64,000 nucleotides of DNA. Origin: an uncultured Gammaproteobacteria bacterium (lineage in GTDB: Bacteria > Pseudomonadota > Gammaproteobacteria > Magnimaribacterales > Magnimaribacteraceae). Positions 1-9,581 of the stretch are shown piece after piece. Positions within the stretch are counted from its first letter, which is position 1. Each line of letters begins with the position of its first letter. The translations under genes and the position numbers were made by a program. A model generated the notes under the pieces. The model was not told the origin of the DNA and did no database searches. It saw only the letters and a list, made by a program, of their open reading frames with translations. The DNA lies in contig CAJWDT010000002.1 in NCBI GenBank assembly GCA_913031395.1, positions 43,304 through 107,303 of the forward strand, written 5' to 3'.

Positions 1-563
1 TCGAAAGAAAAAAGATCATAAATTTCCCTAAATGCTTCGTTTTCAGGGCGAGAAAATTCAAGGACTACTAATTTTCCTCCGGGCTTCAATGCATTAAGAA
101 TTGATTTTAGAGCTTTATCTTTATTTGTAACGTTTCTTAATCCGAAAGCGATTGTTATAAGATCAAAAGTATTATCTTGAAATGGCAAATATTGCGCATC
201 TATTTGTGCTGCATGTATACCTTCTATTCCCTCATTAATAAGACGATCTCTTCCTTCAGAAAGCATGGACTGATTGATATCGCTGAGGATCAAAGTCCCC
301 TTATCAGATACTTTTTCTCTCATCAGTTTGACCATATCCCCAGTACCACCGGCCAGATCAAGCACAACAAAATCTTCTCTAAGACCAGAAGTGTCTATTG
401 TTACTTTTTTCCAAAGTCTGTGAATTCCAAAAGACATCAAGTCATTCATCAGATCATAGTTTTTTGAAACTGTATCAAAGACATTTCCGACTAAATCTGC
501 CTTTTCATTTTCATCCACTTCTTTGAAGCCGAAACTAGTTTTATTTGGGATATCTTTTTTCAT
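1..563 (-). CDS. ubiE: Ubiquinone/menaquinone biosynthesis C-methyltransferase UbiE (partial, 3' end outside window)
   Basis: Reverse-strand translation MKKDIPNKTSFGFKEVDENEKADLVGNVFDTVSKNYDLMNDLMSFGIHRLWK...VLDLAGGTGDMV is the UbiE signature; runs off the left edge. Confidence 0.9.
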   Translation of the reverse strand, partial: MKKDIPNKTSFGFKEVDENEKADLVGNVFDTVSKNYDLMNDLMSFGIHRLWKKVTIDTSGLREDFVVLDLAGGTGDMVKLMREKVSDKGTLILSDINQSMLSEGRDRLINEGIEGIHAAQIDAQYLPFQDNTFDLITIAFGLRNVTNKDKALKSILNALKPGGKLVVLEFSRPENEAFREIYDLFSF

Positions 564-597
564 TAAATTTAATTGAGTATTTTAGCTTAACCAGTCT

Positions 598-1455
598 TTA
601 ATTGACCGATCTCTTAGATAAAATCCTGTTTATAGAATTCAGGTATATATCCATACTTCTTTGAAAGCTCTTAATTTGCTTTGTATCACTACTCGAAATT
701 ACATAAATAATGATATCAATGACGAGTGTTTGGTTAGCATCTGATTTTTCTCTGAAATTTTCATCCCCTATTTCTTCAAAGGATCTGAGAAATAAACTCA
801 TATCTGTTTCGTAAGCGTATGCGTCATTCATGTAAAGAAGTTGTATGAATTTCTCCACCCATTCGTTTTGTAGTAAAGACCATTCTTCTCTTAAGGGGAC
901 ATATCTATTTAACATTAACTTTAAAGTAGCTTCTTGATCATCTCGAAGACTTATTCCAATGCGGTCAAATCCAGAAACATAGTTTTCATAGATTTCATCA
1001 AGATAATTTTCAGAATCTTTTCTTCTTCTCTCTTCTCTTTCTTCTGACAATTTCTGAAAATGGGATTCTATTTCAGAAATTTGTTGATTACTTAAAGATT
1101 TAGAGAACCTAATGATTGGTTTTTCAAAATATTGATTAGTTCTTTGAAAAATATCCTCTCCAGCCTCGTAGGCTGAAGTAATACTTTCTTCAGGAGTCTT
1201 ATAATTTAGGTTTTTTAAATCCTCTAAAAGCATTTTAATCTCAGGCAGCTCAGTTTCAGAGAACCAGTCAAGATAGCTCTTAGTAATTCTGTCTATTTCT
1301 TTATTTTGTTCCTTAGAAAAATTTGCAAATCCTTTAAAATAGTCTGCTAAATAATTATCTAGCCTTTCATAAACCCATGTCCCAGCTATAGAGCATGAGC
1401 CTAAAACAAAGCTTAAGAGAAATGGGCTGCTGGTTTTTAAAATTTTATTAAGCAT
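598..1455 (-). CDS. DUF6279-like lipoprotein
   Basis: 285 aa ORF, lipobox-like LGSC near N-terminus, helical KEQNKEIDRITKSYLDWF pattern. Confidence 0.6.
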   Translation of the reverse strand: MLNKILKTSSPFLLSFVLGSCSIAGTWVYERLDNYLADYFKGFANFSKEQNKEIDRITKSYLDWFSETELPEIKMLLEDLKNLNYKTPEESITSAYEAGEDIFQRTNQYFEKPIIRFSKSLSNQQISEIESHFQKLSEEREERRRKDSENYLDEIYENYVSGFDRIGISLRDDQEATLKLMLNRYVPLREEWSLLQNEWVEKFIQLLYMNDAYAYETDMSLFLRSFEEIGDENFREKSDANQTLVIDIIIYVISSSDTKQIKSFQRSMDIYLNSINRILSKRSVN

Positions 1456-1498
1456 TACTAGGGGTTATTGTAATTTGCAGTTAGAATTCTGTCCGCAA

Positions 1499-2047
1499 AT
1501 GTCAGATACAAAAAAATATCCTACTCTAGTTTGGTTAGATTTAGAAATGACCGGACTGGAACCTGATTCAGAGAGAATTATTGAGATAGCTTCTGCAGTG
1601 ACTAGCCATGATCTATCGGAAGTCATAGAAGGACCTAATCTTGTCATTCAGCAACCGCAAGAATTCATAGACAATATGGATGATTGGAACACGAATCAAC
1701 ATGGAAGATCAGGGCTAATAGATAGTTTGAGAGTCACAAATATAACTATTGAAGAGGCCCAAAGGCAGACGCTGGAGTTTTTGTCATTACACACAGAGAA
1801 AGGAAGATCACCCCTTTGCGGAAATACAATATCTCATGACAGACGTTTCTTGAGAAGATATATGCCTGAAGTGGACGCTTATTTTCATTACCGAAACGTT
1901 GATGTAAGCTCTATTAAAGAGCTTATTAAAAGATGGAATCCTGAATTGTTGGATGGTTTTAAAAAAACCGGAAATCATAGAGCTATGGGAGATGTTTTAG
2001 AGTCAATAGAAGAGCTAAAGTTCTATAGAGATAAATTCTTTATTTAG
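1499..2047 (+). CDS. orn: Oligoribonuclease
   Basis: MSDTKKYPTLVWLDLEMTGLEPDSERIIEIA; DEDDh exonuclease motifs. Start set to internal ATG at 1499 by similarity to Orn. Confidence 0.95.
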   Translation: MSDTKKYPTLVWLDLEMTGLEPDSERIIEIASAVTSHDLSEVIEGPNLVIQQPQEFIDNMDDWNTNQHGRSGLIDSLRVTNITIEEAQRQTLEFLSLHTEKGRSPLCGNTISHDRRFLRRYMPEVDAYFHYRNVDVSSIKELIKRWNPELLDGFKKTGNHRAMGDVLESIEELKFYRDKFFI

Positions 2048-2379
2048 TCTTTCTTTTTAGTCGGTCCATCGAAAATACTATTAGCTATTGGCATAACTTT
2101 TGATGATTCATTAGAGGTAATTTTTGCGGTACCCCTTTTATCAACTTCATCTATTCTCATTATGCAATTGACCGGAATATAACTTCTTTGTACGCCTTTG
2201 AATTCATTTTTAAGCTTTTCTTCGCTTGGATCTACAACTATTTGTGAATTTTGATCAAATATATATTCTTCAACTTCTATAAATCCATACATGTCACTTT
2301 GATAAATGGCTTCAGCATATATTTCGTAAACTTCACCAAGTTGTACAAATACTACTTTGTAGATTCCTTTTTTTGCCAT
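2044..2379 (-). CDS. DUF1820 family protein
   Basis: MAKKGIYKVVFVQLGEVYEIYAEAIYQSDMYGFIEVEEYIF; start reset to 2379 because the longer ORF overlaps miaB. Confidence 0.75.
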   Translation of the reverse strand: MAKKGIYKVVFVQLGEVYEIYAEAIYQSDMYGFIEVEEYIFDQNSQIVVDPSEEKLKNEFKGVQRSYIPVNCIMRIDEVDKRGTAKITSNESSKVMPIANSIFDGPTKKKD

Positions 2380-2439
2380 TACAATTCCTGCCTTTTTAAA
2401 TTTATAAACTATAGTTCCGAAAAGATATAACATATATAT

Positions 2440-3765
2440 ATGGCCAAGAAGCTTTTTATCAAGACCCACGGTTGTCAGATGAATGAATATGACTCAAGTA
2501 GAATGCAAGATCTACTAGGTGTCAGTCATGGCTTTGAAACAACTGAAAATGAAGAAGAGGCTGACCTAATTCTATTGAATACATGCTCTATTCGTGAAAA
2601 AGCTCAAGAAAAAGTATTCCATCAGCTCGGCAGATGGAAAAAGCTAAAAGAAAAAAACCCCAATCTCAAAATAGGAGTTGGAGGCTGCGTTGCAAGTCAA
2701 GAAGGAGACAACATTATCAAAAGAGCGCCACAAGTTGATATTGTATTTGGTCCTCAAACAATTCATAGGGTTCCCAAGCTTTATGAAAATGTTGCTCAAA
2801 ATAAACTTGATTCTGTTGATATAACTTTCCCTAAAACTGAGAAGTTTGAACATTTACCTGAACAAACCTCTGAAGGGCCGACGGCTTTTGTTTCAATAAT
2901 GGAAGGGTGCAATAAATATTGCTCTTTTTGTGTCGTGCCTCATACACGGGGGCATGAGATTAGTAGGCCAATGGAGGATATCATCAAAGAAATAGAAGGC
3001 TTGGCAGAAAAAGGGGTAAAAGAAATTAATCTGTTAGGTCAAAATGTGAATTCTTATAGAGATTCTAAATTAAAAACTAAAGGCTTGGGATTGTCTAATC
3101 TCATAAGAGCATCTGCAGACATTAAGGGCATAGAAAGAATCCAATTCACAACCTCTCACCCTTTTGAATTTGGCCAAGACCTCATTGATATTTATAAAGA
3201 AGTTCCACAGCTTATTAGTTATGTTCATTTACCAGTTCAAAGTGGCTCTAACGATATCTTAAAAAAGATGAGAAGGAGGCATACTAGAGATGAGTACTTT
3301 GACATTATTGATAACCTCAAAGCAATAAGGGACGGTATAAGCATATCTTCTGATTTTATAGTTGGATTTCCTGGTGAAACTGAGAAAAATTTCTTGGATA
3401 CGTTAGACCTTGTAGATCGAGTGGGTTACGACGAATCTTTTAGTTTTATTTACAGTCCAAGGCCTAATACAACTGCTAAAGATCTTGAAGATGATGTCCC
3501 TCAAGAAGAAAAGAAGGTCAGACTGCAGGCTCTTCAACATAAACTAGAGGGCTCTGCTCTAAGTATTAGCAGGAAAATGGTAGGAGAGACAAGAAAATGC
3601 CTTGTCACAAATGTTTCAAAAAAGAATCCTGGAGAGTATCAAGCCAGAGCCGAAAACAACAAAGTAGTAATTTTTTCGTGCACAGACCCTTCAAAGATTG
3701 GAAAAATTATAGATATAGAGATTGTAGAGGCCAAGAATAAATCCTTAAGAGGTATAGCGATATAA
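2440..3765 (+). CDS. miaB: tRNA-2-methylthio-N6-dimethylallyladenosine synthase MiaB
   Basis: KTHGCQMNEYDSSRM, radical SAM CNKYCSFCVVPHTRG, C-terminal TRAM-like region. Confidence 0.97.
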   Translation: MAKKLFIKTHGCQMNEYDSSRMQDLLGVSHGFETTENEEEADLILLNTCSIREKAQEKVFHQLGRWKKLKEKNPNLKIGVGGCVASQEGDNIIKRAPQVDIVFGPQTIHRVPKLYENVAQNKLDSVDITFPKTEKFEHLPEQTSEGPTAFVSIMEGCNKYCSFCVVPHTRGHEISRPMEDIIKEIEGLAEKGVKEINLLGQNVNSYRDSKLKTKGLGLSNLIRASADIKGIERIQFTTSHPFEFGQDLIDIYKEVPQLISYVHLPVQSGSNDILKKMRRRHTRDEYFDIIDNLKAIRDGISISSDFIVGFPGETEKNFLDTLDLVDRVGYDESFSFIYSPRPNTTAKDLEDDVPQEEKKVRLQALQHKLEGSALSISRKMVGETRKCLVTNVSKKNPGEYQARAENNKVVIFSCTDPSKIGKIIDIEIVEAKNKSLRGIAI

Positions 3766-3781
3766 AAATCTAAGCCTTTAA

Positions 3782-4726
3782 ATGAAATTTCAGCTTGATC
3801 CAATAAACCACGAAAAAATTAGTGAGCTGTGCGGGCCTACTAACTCTATTTTGAAACAGATAGAAGTTGAATTAGGAATCAAAATACTTAATAGAGGACC
3901 CAGCTTTAAAATTAATGGCGATGACACCAAAGCCAAAATTGCAAAAGATATCCTTATTAGGATTTATGAGGATCTAGATGAAAATAAAACGATTGGATCT
4001 GAAGAGGTTCACTTATACTTAAGAAAAGGTATGAATGACTTAAATAATATTAAAAAAGAAACTTCCAGCAAGCATGTTATCAAAACGCCTAATCTACTAG
4101 TAACTCCTAATCATGGAAGTCAGGTTGACTACGTTGAAACTATTAATAAAAAAGTCTTAACATTTGGCATAGGTCCTGCTGGAACAGGCAAAACATTTCT
4201 CGCTGTGGCCCTAGCTGTAGAACAGTTTTCAAGAGGAGAAGTTGAGAAAATACTTCTTGTTAGGCCTGCAGTTGAAGCTGGAGAGAAGCTAGGTTTTTTA
4301 CCTGGTGATCTAAGTCAGAAAGTAGATCCTTATCTAAGGCCTCTCTATGATGCTCTTTTTCAGATGATGGGGTATAAGGAAACAGATCAACTTATTGAAA
4401 GGAATATAATTGAAGTCGTGCCTCTGGCCTTTATGAGGGGTAGGACCCTTAACAACTCTTTTATTATTCTTGATGAGAGTCAAAATGCCACTGTTGAACA
4501 GATGAAAATGTTCTTAACTAGATTTGGTTTTGGTTCTAAGGTGGTAGTTACCGGTGATATTACTCAAATCGATTTACCTCGCAATACACCATCAGGTCTA
4601 GTGCATTGTCTAGAGGTCTTGAAATCAGTTGATGACATAGGTTTAGTTGAGTTTGAGACAAAAGATGTTGTAAGGCATGGATTAGTTCAAAAGATTGTTG
4701 AGGCATACGCAAAATTTATAGATTAA
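3782..4726 (+). CDS. ybeZ: PhoH family ATPase
   Basis: FGIGPAGTGKTFLAVALAVE, LDESQNAT; synteny miaB-phoH-ybeY-corC-lnt. Confidence 0.95.
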   Translation: MKFQLDPINHEKISELCGPTNSILKQIEVELGIKILNRGPSFKINGDDTKAKIAKDILIRIYEDLDENKTIGSEEVHLYLRKGMNDLNNIKKETSSKHVIKTPNLLVTPNHGSQVDYVETINKKVLTFGIGPAGTGKTFLAVALAVEQFSRGEVEKILLVRPAVEAGEKLGFLPGDLSQKVDPYLRPLYDALFQMMGYKETDQLIERNIIEVVPLAFMRGRTLNNSFIILDESQNATVEQMKMFLTRFGFGSKVVVTGDITQIDLPRNTPSGLVHCLEVLKSVDDIGLVEFETKDVVRHGLVQKIVEAYAKFID

Positions 4727-5194
4727 GTGACTATTCTAGAATCAAATATCTTCATTACAGGAAATCTTGAAGGATTAGATTTTTCAAGAAAAAATATATC
4801 ACTATGGATTCACTCTCTTGTAACGGTTGAAGAATCCATCAATGAATTAATAAGTGGAAAAGAGCTTAATTTATCATTTGTGTCTAGAGCTGAGATACAA
4901 GACTTAAATAGAAGATTTTTAAACAAAGATAAACCCACTAATGTTTTATCCTTCCCCTCCTCTGTCGAAGATTCCAGTCAAAATCTATTAGGAGATATTG
5001 CCATTTGCCCAGATATAATTAAATCTGAGAGTCTAGAGCAAGGAAAACCAGAGTTAGATCACTTAATACATCTCATAATTCATTCAGTATTACATTTAGT
5101 TGGCTATGATCATCAAGATAAGAAATCTGAAATGGATATGGAGGCGATTGAAATCAAAGTCTTAAAAAAATTAGGTATTGCGAACCCGTACTGA
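4727..5194 (+). CDS. ybeY: rRNA maturation RNase YbeY (GTG start)
   Basis: HLIIHSVLHLVGYDH zinc motif (HxxxHxxGYDH); NVLSFP. Confidence 0.95.
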   Translation: MTILESNIFITGNLEGLDFSRKNISLWIHSLVTVEESINELISGKELNLSFVSRAEIQDLNRRFLNKDKPTNVLSFPSSVEDSSQNLLGDIAICPDIIKSESLEQGKPELDHLIHLIIHSVLHLVGYDHQDKKSEMDMEAIEIKVLKKLGIANPY

Positions 5195-5235
5195 AACAAT
5201 TTATCATGTGCAAGTGTTTATGAAGTGAGGCGTTA

Positions 5236-6105
5236 ATGAACGACGAGCCCCCAAGTATATCTGCTGAGTCTAGTCGACTTGGCTTTAGGAAAAGAGTAAA
5301 AGACAAAATCAAAGAAATTTATCAAAATTTCTCCTATAAACCCCAAAACAAACAAGAACTCGCTGGATCTATAAGGGATTCTAGTGAAAGAGGAGTGCTT
5401 GAAAAAGGTACTTTGAATATGATTGAGGGAGCCCTCAGGGTTTCAACAGATCAAGTAAGGGACATAATGGTCCCACGCCCACAGGTAGTTTTTGTAGATA
5501 AAAACGAAAAACCTAGCGATTTTCTACCTAGAATAGTGAAATCAAGCCATTCACGGTTTCCTGTAATCAACTCAGAAACGGAAAAAATAGAAGGAATTCT
5601 ATTGGCTAAAGACTTACTGCCCTTTCTATCAACTCATAATCTTAATGATTTTGAGTTATCTAAACTAATTAGACCGGCTATTCTTATACCAGAAAGTAAA
5701 AAACTTAATATTTTACTCGATGAATTAAGAGCTGGAAGAAACCATATGGCTATTGTTTTAGATGAATATGGTGATGTAACTGGAATAGTAACGATTGAAG
5801 ATGTTTTAGAAGAGATTGTTGGTGAGATAGAGGATGAGCACGATAAAGATAGTGGAACTTTGATTAAACAGATCGCAGAGGATGAATTTTTAGTTTCAGC
5901 TCTAACGCCTATCGATATATTCAATGAAAAATTCAATTCATCTTTAAGCGATAAAGATTTTGATACTTTAGGAGGGATAGTTATGCATCATTTTGCTCGC
6001 TTTCCTAAACCTAATGACGCTATCAATATAGACGGTCTGCGGTTCGTGATTAATTCTTTGGAAAGAAGACGTATTAAAAGAATAAAAGTATCCAAAATAA
6101 ATTAA
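5236..6105 (+). CDS. corC: CBS-domain protein, CorC/YbeX family
   Basis: VRDIMVPRPQVVFV, CBS pair, CorC_HlyC C-terminal domain; synteny. Confidence 0.93.
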   Translation: MNDEPPSISAESSRLGFRKRVKDKIKEIYQNFSYKPQNKQELAGSIRDSSERGVLEKGTLNMIEGALRVSTDQVRDIMVPRPQVVFVDKNEKPSDFLPRIVKSSHSRFPVINSETEKIEGILLAKDLLPFLSTHNLNDFELSKLIRPAILIPESKKLNILLDELRAGRNHMAIVLDEYGDVTGIVTIEDVLEEIVGEIEDEHDKDSGTLIKQIAEDEFLVSALTPIDIFNEKFNSSLSDKDFDTLGGIVMHHFARFPKPNDAINIDGLRFVINSLERRRIKRIKVSKIN

Positions 6106-6146
6106 ATTAGCTTTCAAAAAAATCTCCTGTCTTTAATATAGTTAGT

Positions 6147-7622
6147 ATGCCGAAGAAGACAATTTTTGCTCTGATCTGCGGACTAATTTTTTCATTAGGG
6201 TTTGCGCCATTTGATCAATGGTTACTTTCAATAATTTCAGTTGTAGTTCTTTTATTTTTAATAGAAAACACTACTAGCAAGGAGTCCTTTCTTATAGGTT
6301 ATCTTTTTGGATTTGGTATGTGGCTTTCTGGTATATCTTGGTTGTATGTGAGTATTCACTTTCATGGAAATATAAGCATTATAGGATCTGCATTATTAAT
6401 TCTAGTCTTTATCTCTATACTTGCTATCTATTCAGGTCTCATCTTCTTTTTAAATAATTATTTAAAAAAAATAACTCCCAAAGCGTTATCAATATTCACT
6501 TTACCTGTAGTTTGGACATCTATCGAATTAATAAGATCTTACCTCTTTACGGGATTTCCCTGGTTAATTTCAGGAACTATGTTGGCAGATACTCTGATAG
6601 ATGGATTGACTCCAATTATAGGAGCACAAGGCAATAGTTTTTTTATAATTTTTATCTCAGTTTTGATTTTTAAAATCATTAATGATTTAAAGTTTAAGTT
6701 GCTACCACTAGGACTTATTGTAGTAACTGTTACATTATTAATATCGGCCTCTGCAACCAAGACAATATCTTGGACAGATCCTATTGATAAAATTAAAGTA
6801 TCTATACATCAGCCTAACTTAAAACTAGAGGATAAATGGAGTCGACTTGGGATTATAAAGTCTCAAGAGATGATGCTTAGTGCAATTGACAAAGCAGAAA
6901 GAGACCAATTAGTAGTATTTCCTGAAACAGCTCTAATATTGCCCGAAAAAGAGAATAAAAACTTTATAGATCTCATAGTTCAGAAAAGTTCAGAAAAAAA
7001 CATAACTTTAGTAACTGGTATTCTTGGAAGAGAAGATAATGATATTAGAAATAGATTGCAGGCCTTTGGATCAGTAAATACTTATTACGATAAAGTTAAA
7101 TTAGTCCCTTTTGGTGAATTTATACCTTTAAAGTCCTTTTTGGGTGGCTTTCTCGACATTATCAACCTAAATTTGACTAATACTCTTCCTGGAGAGGAAA
7201 TAACACCTATAAATATTGGTAATTTAAGGATATCACCTAGTATTTGTTATGAAATAGCCTTTGACGAACTAATAAGAAAAACAGCGAAAAATAGTAATTT
7301 ATTGCTAACAATCAGTAATGATACATGGTTTGGTCGCTCAGCAGGGCCAATACAGCATCTAGAAATAGCTCAAAACAGAGCTTTAGAGCATCAAAAGCCT
7401 TTAGTTAGGTCTACTAATAGTGGAATTTCAGCTTTTATTGGAAAGAAAGGCCAAATTATAGAAAAACAAGAATATTTTGAAGAAAAGCTATTAAATAGAG
7501 AGATTATGTTATTCTCTGGACAGACTTTTTACTCTAACTACGGTAATTCACCTTTAATTATCCTTATACTTTCATTTTTAATTATAGTTTTTGGATATAG
7601 GCTAATATTTAGAAATTTATAA
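6147..7622 (+). CDS. lnt: Apolipoprotein N-acyltransferase
   Basis: Multi-TM N-terminus, nitrilase domain (VVFPETAL, SICYEIAF, ISNDTWFG). Confidence 0.95.
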   Translation: MPKKTIFALICGLIFSLGFAPFDQWLLSIISVVVLLFLIENTTSKESFLIGYLFGFGMWLSGISWLYVSIHFHGNISIIGSALLILVFISILAIYSGLIFFLNNYLKKITPKALSIFTLPVVWTSIELIRSYLFTGFPWLISGTMLADTLIDGLTPIIGAQGNSFFIIFISVLIFKIINDLKFKLLPLGLIVVTVTLLISASATKTISWTDPIDKIKVSIHQPNLKLEDKWSRLGIIKSQEMMLSAIDKAERDQLVVFPETALILPEKENKNFIDLIVQKSSEKNITLVTGILGREDNDIRNRLQAFGSVNTYYDKVKLVPFGEFIPLKSFLGGFLDIINLNLTNTLPGEEITPINIGNLRISPSICYEIAFDELIRKTAKNSNLLLTISNDTWFGRSAGPIQHLEIAQNRALEHQKPLVRSTNSGISAFIGKKGQIIEKQEYFEEKLLNREIMLFSGQTFYSNYGNSPLIILILSFLIIVFGYRLIFRNL

Positions 7623-7637
7623 TAATAAAAAGAACAA

Positions 7638-8264
7638 ATGTCACATAATATAATAACAAAAAATTTTAAAATTTTAACTTTTCTATTTATTTTATCTTCA
7701 TGTTCTTCTTTACAGGATATAAATAAAATGAATAAAAACAGTACTATAGTTGAACTAGAGTCTATAGATAGTAGTTATAAATCTTTAGAGAATTTAATTT
7801 ATGTAGATATTAGCTCTCAGACGTTAAGTTATATAGTAAAAGGTACAGTTTCAAAGAAATATAACATTTCTTCTTCTTACTATGGTACAGGTAGTGTAGC
7901 AAATAGTCTTAAAACACCACTAGGGAAGCATGAAATATATAAAAAAATTGGGAATGAACTACCTATTAACGCAATCCTTAAAGGAAGGGTTTGGAACGGT
8001 GCAATAGCAGATATTATAGAAGGCCCCATAGATACTGATTATGATCATGTAACTTCTAGAATTCTCTGGCTTGACGGGCTTGAGGAAGGAAAAAATAAAG
8101 GTAATGGTGTAGATTCAAGGAATAGATACATTTATATACATGGTACTGCAGAAGAAGGCTTAATTGGAAAGCCTGCTTCCGATGGATGTATAAGGATGTA
8201 TAATAACGAAGTTATTGAGCTTTTTGAGTTAGTCTCAGAAAAAACTCAAGTCTGGATTTACTAA
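7638..8264 (+). CDS. L,D-transpeptidase (YkuD) family lipoprotein-like protein
   Basis: IYIHGTAEEGLIGKPASDGCIRMYN catalytic motif; N-terminal SSCSSL lipobox-like. Confidence 0.85.
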   Translation: MSHNIITKNFKILTFLFILSSCSSLQDINKMNKNSTIVELESIDSSYKSLENLIYVDISSQTLSYIVKGTVSKKYNISSSYYGTGSVANSLKTPLGKHEIYKKIGNELPINAILKGRVWNGAIADIIEGPIDTDYDHVTSRILWLDGLEEGKNKGNGVDSRNRYIYIHGTAEEGLIGKPASDGCIRMYNNEVIELFELVSEKTQVWIY

Positions 8265-8275
8265 TTAAAATTATT

Positions 8276-8800
8276 ATGAAGAAACTTTTACTATTCCTGT
8301 CTGTGTTTTATGGATCTTATATTTTTGCATGCCCAGAAGTTTTAGACCACGAATTAAGGGTCCTTGATTCATCTGAAACAGTTAACTTATGTAAATACGA
8401 AAATAAAGTAGTTCTTGCTGTCAATGTTGCTAGTAGATGTGGGTTTGTATATCAATACGAAGCATTGCAAGATCTCTATGCTAAATATGAAGAGGACGAA
8501 TTTGTAATATTAGGTTTTCCTTCAAGAGATTTTATGTATCAAGAATATAGCGATGAATCTAAAGTAAAAGAGTTTTGTAGTACTGAATATGGAGTCACTT
8601 TTCCTATGTTCGCAACTACTTCAGTTAAGGGTAATAAAGCTAATTCTTTTTATAAATCTTTAACTGAAATAACGGGAAAGAAACCTGGATGGAATTTTCA
8701 TAAATATCTTATTTCCAGAGGCGGTGAAGTACTGAGCTTTGATACAAAAGTAGAGCCTGATAGTGATAGATTAACTTCAGAAATCTCTAAACTTTTATAA
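8276..8800 (+). CDS. Glutathione peroxidase family protein, predicted exported
   Basis: Signal peptide-like MKKLLLFLSVFYGSYIFA; NVASRCGF peroxidatic Cys motif, GWNFHKYLI motif. Confidence 0.87.
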   Translation: MKKLLLFLSVFYGSYIFACPEVLDHELRVLDSSETVNLCKYENKVVLAVNVASRCGFVYQYEALQDLYAKYEEDEFVILGFPSRDFMYQEYSDESKVKEFCSTEYGVTFPMFATTSVKGNKANSFYKSLTEITGKKPGWNFHKYLISRGGEVLSFDTKVEPDSDRLTSEISKLL

Positions 8801-8835
8801 AAAAAGTAAGCGCTTACTATCGTTAAGGTATAATA

Positions 8836-9504
8836 TCAATCTAGTATATTTATAGAATTATCTGTGGCACAGATAATTACATCTGCTTTTCTTTTAGCAA
8901 ATATTCCATTCTCTACAACACCTGGGATGTTGTTAATTTCAGCTTCAAGCTCATAAGGAATTTCTATAGGAAAATTATGTACATCCACAATTTGGTTTCC
9001 ATTATCTGAGGTAAACCCATTTCTGAAAATAGGTTTTCCACCCATCTTCATAAGCTCTCTAGAAACAGCACTTCTTGCAATCTCAATAACCTCTATAGCC
9101 AGAGGAAATTCTCTCCCAAGAAGATCAGTATGTTTTGTTTCATCTACAATACAAATAAAACTCTCAGAAGAATAAGCCAGAATCTTTTCTCTGGTCAGTG
9201 CGCCCCCTCCTCCTTTAATTAACTCCTTCCTGTCATTGTATTCATCTGCTCCATCTACATAAAAATCTAAGGAATGCACTTCATTCAATGACAATACATC
9301 GTATGTATTTCTAATAAGAGATGCAGATGCTTTTGAGCTGCAAACAACCCCTTTGATATGCAAATTTGAAGAATTCAGTTCTTCAATAAAAAAATTGGTT
9401 GTAGATCCCGTGCCAATACCTATTACAGAGTCTTTATTAAGTTTTGGGTTTATTAAATTAAAAGCTTCTATTGCGGAATTTTTCTTTTTTAAGTCCTGGT
9501 TCAT
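8836..9504 (-). CDS. rpiA: Ribose-5-phosphate isomerase A
   Basis: VIGIGTGSTTNFFIEEL, DGADEYN, KGGGGALTREKI. Confidence 0.96.
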   Translation of the reverse strand: MNQDLKKKNSAIEAFNLINPKLNKDSVIGIGTGSTTNFFIEELNSSNLHIKGVVCSSKASASLIRNTYDVLSLNEVHSLDFYVDGADEYNDRKELIKGGGGALTREKILAYSSESFICIVDETKHTDLLGREFPLAIEVIEIARSAVSRELMKMGGKPIFRNGFTSDNGNQIVDVHNFPIEIPYELEAEINNIPGVVENGIFAKRKADVIICATDNSINILD

Positions 9505-9581
9505 TTTATTTTATTAATAATGATTAATATCATTCAAAAAGTATAATACTCTCTATCAATATAGTAAGTTAAGCTAAATTA

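Noticed and set aside
177-467. Plus-strand 96-aa ORF at left edge
   Set aside because: Antisense to ubiE, which is strongly supported
1465-1647. Minus-strand 60-aa ORF
   Set aside because: Antisense to orn
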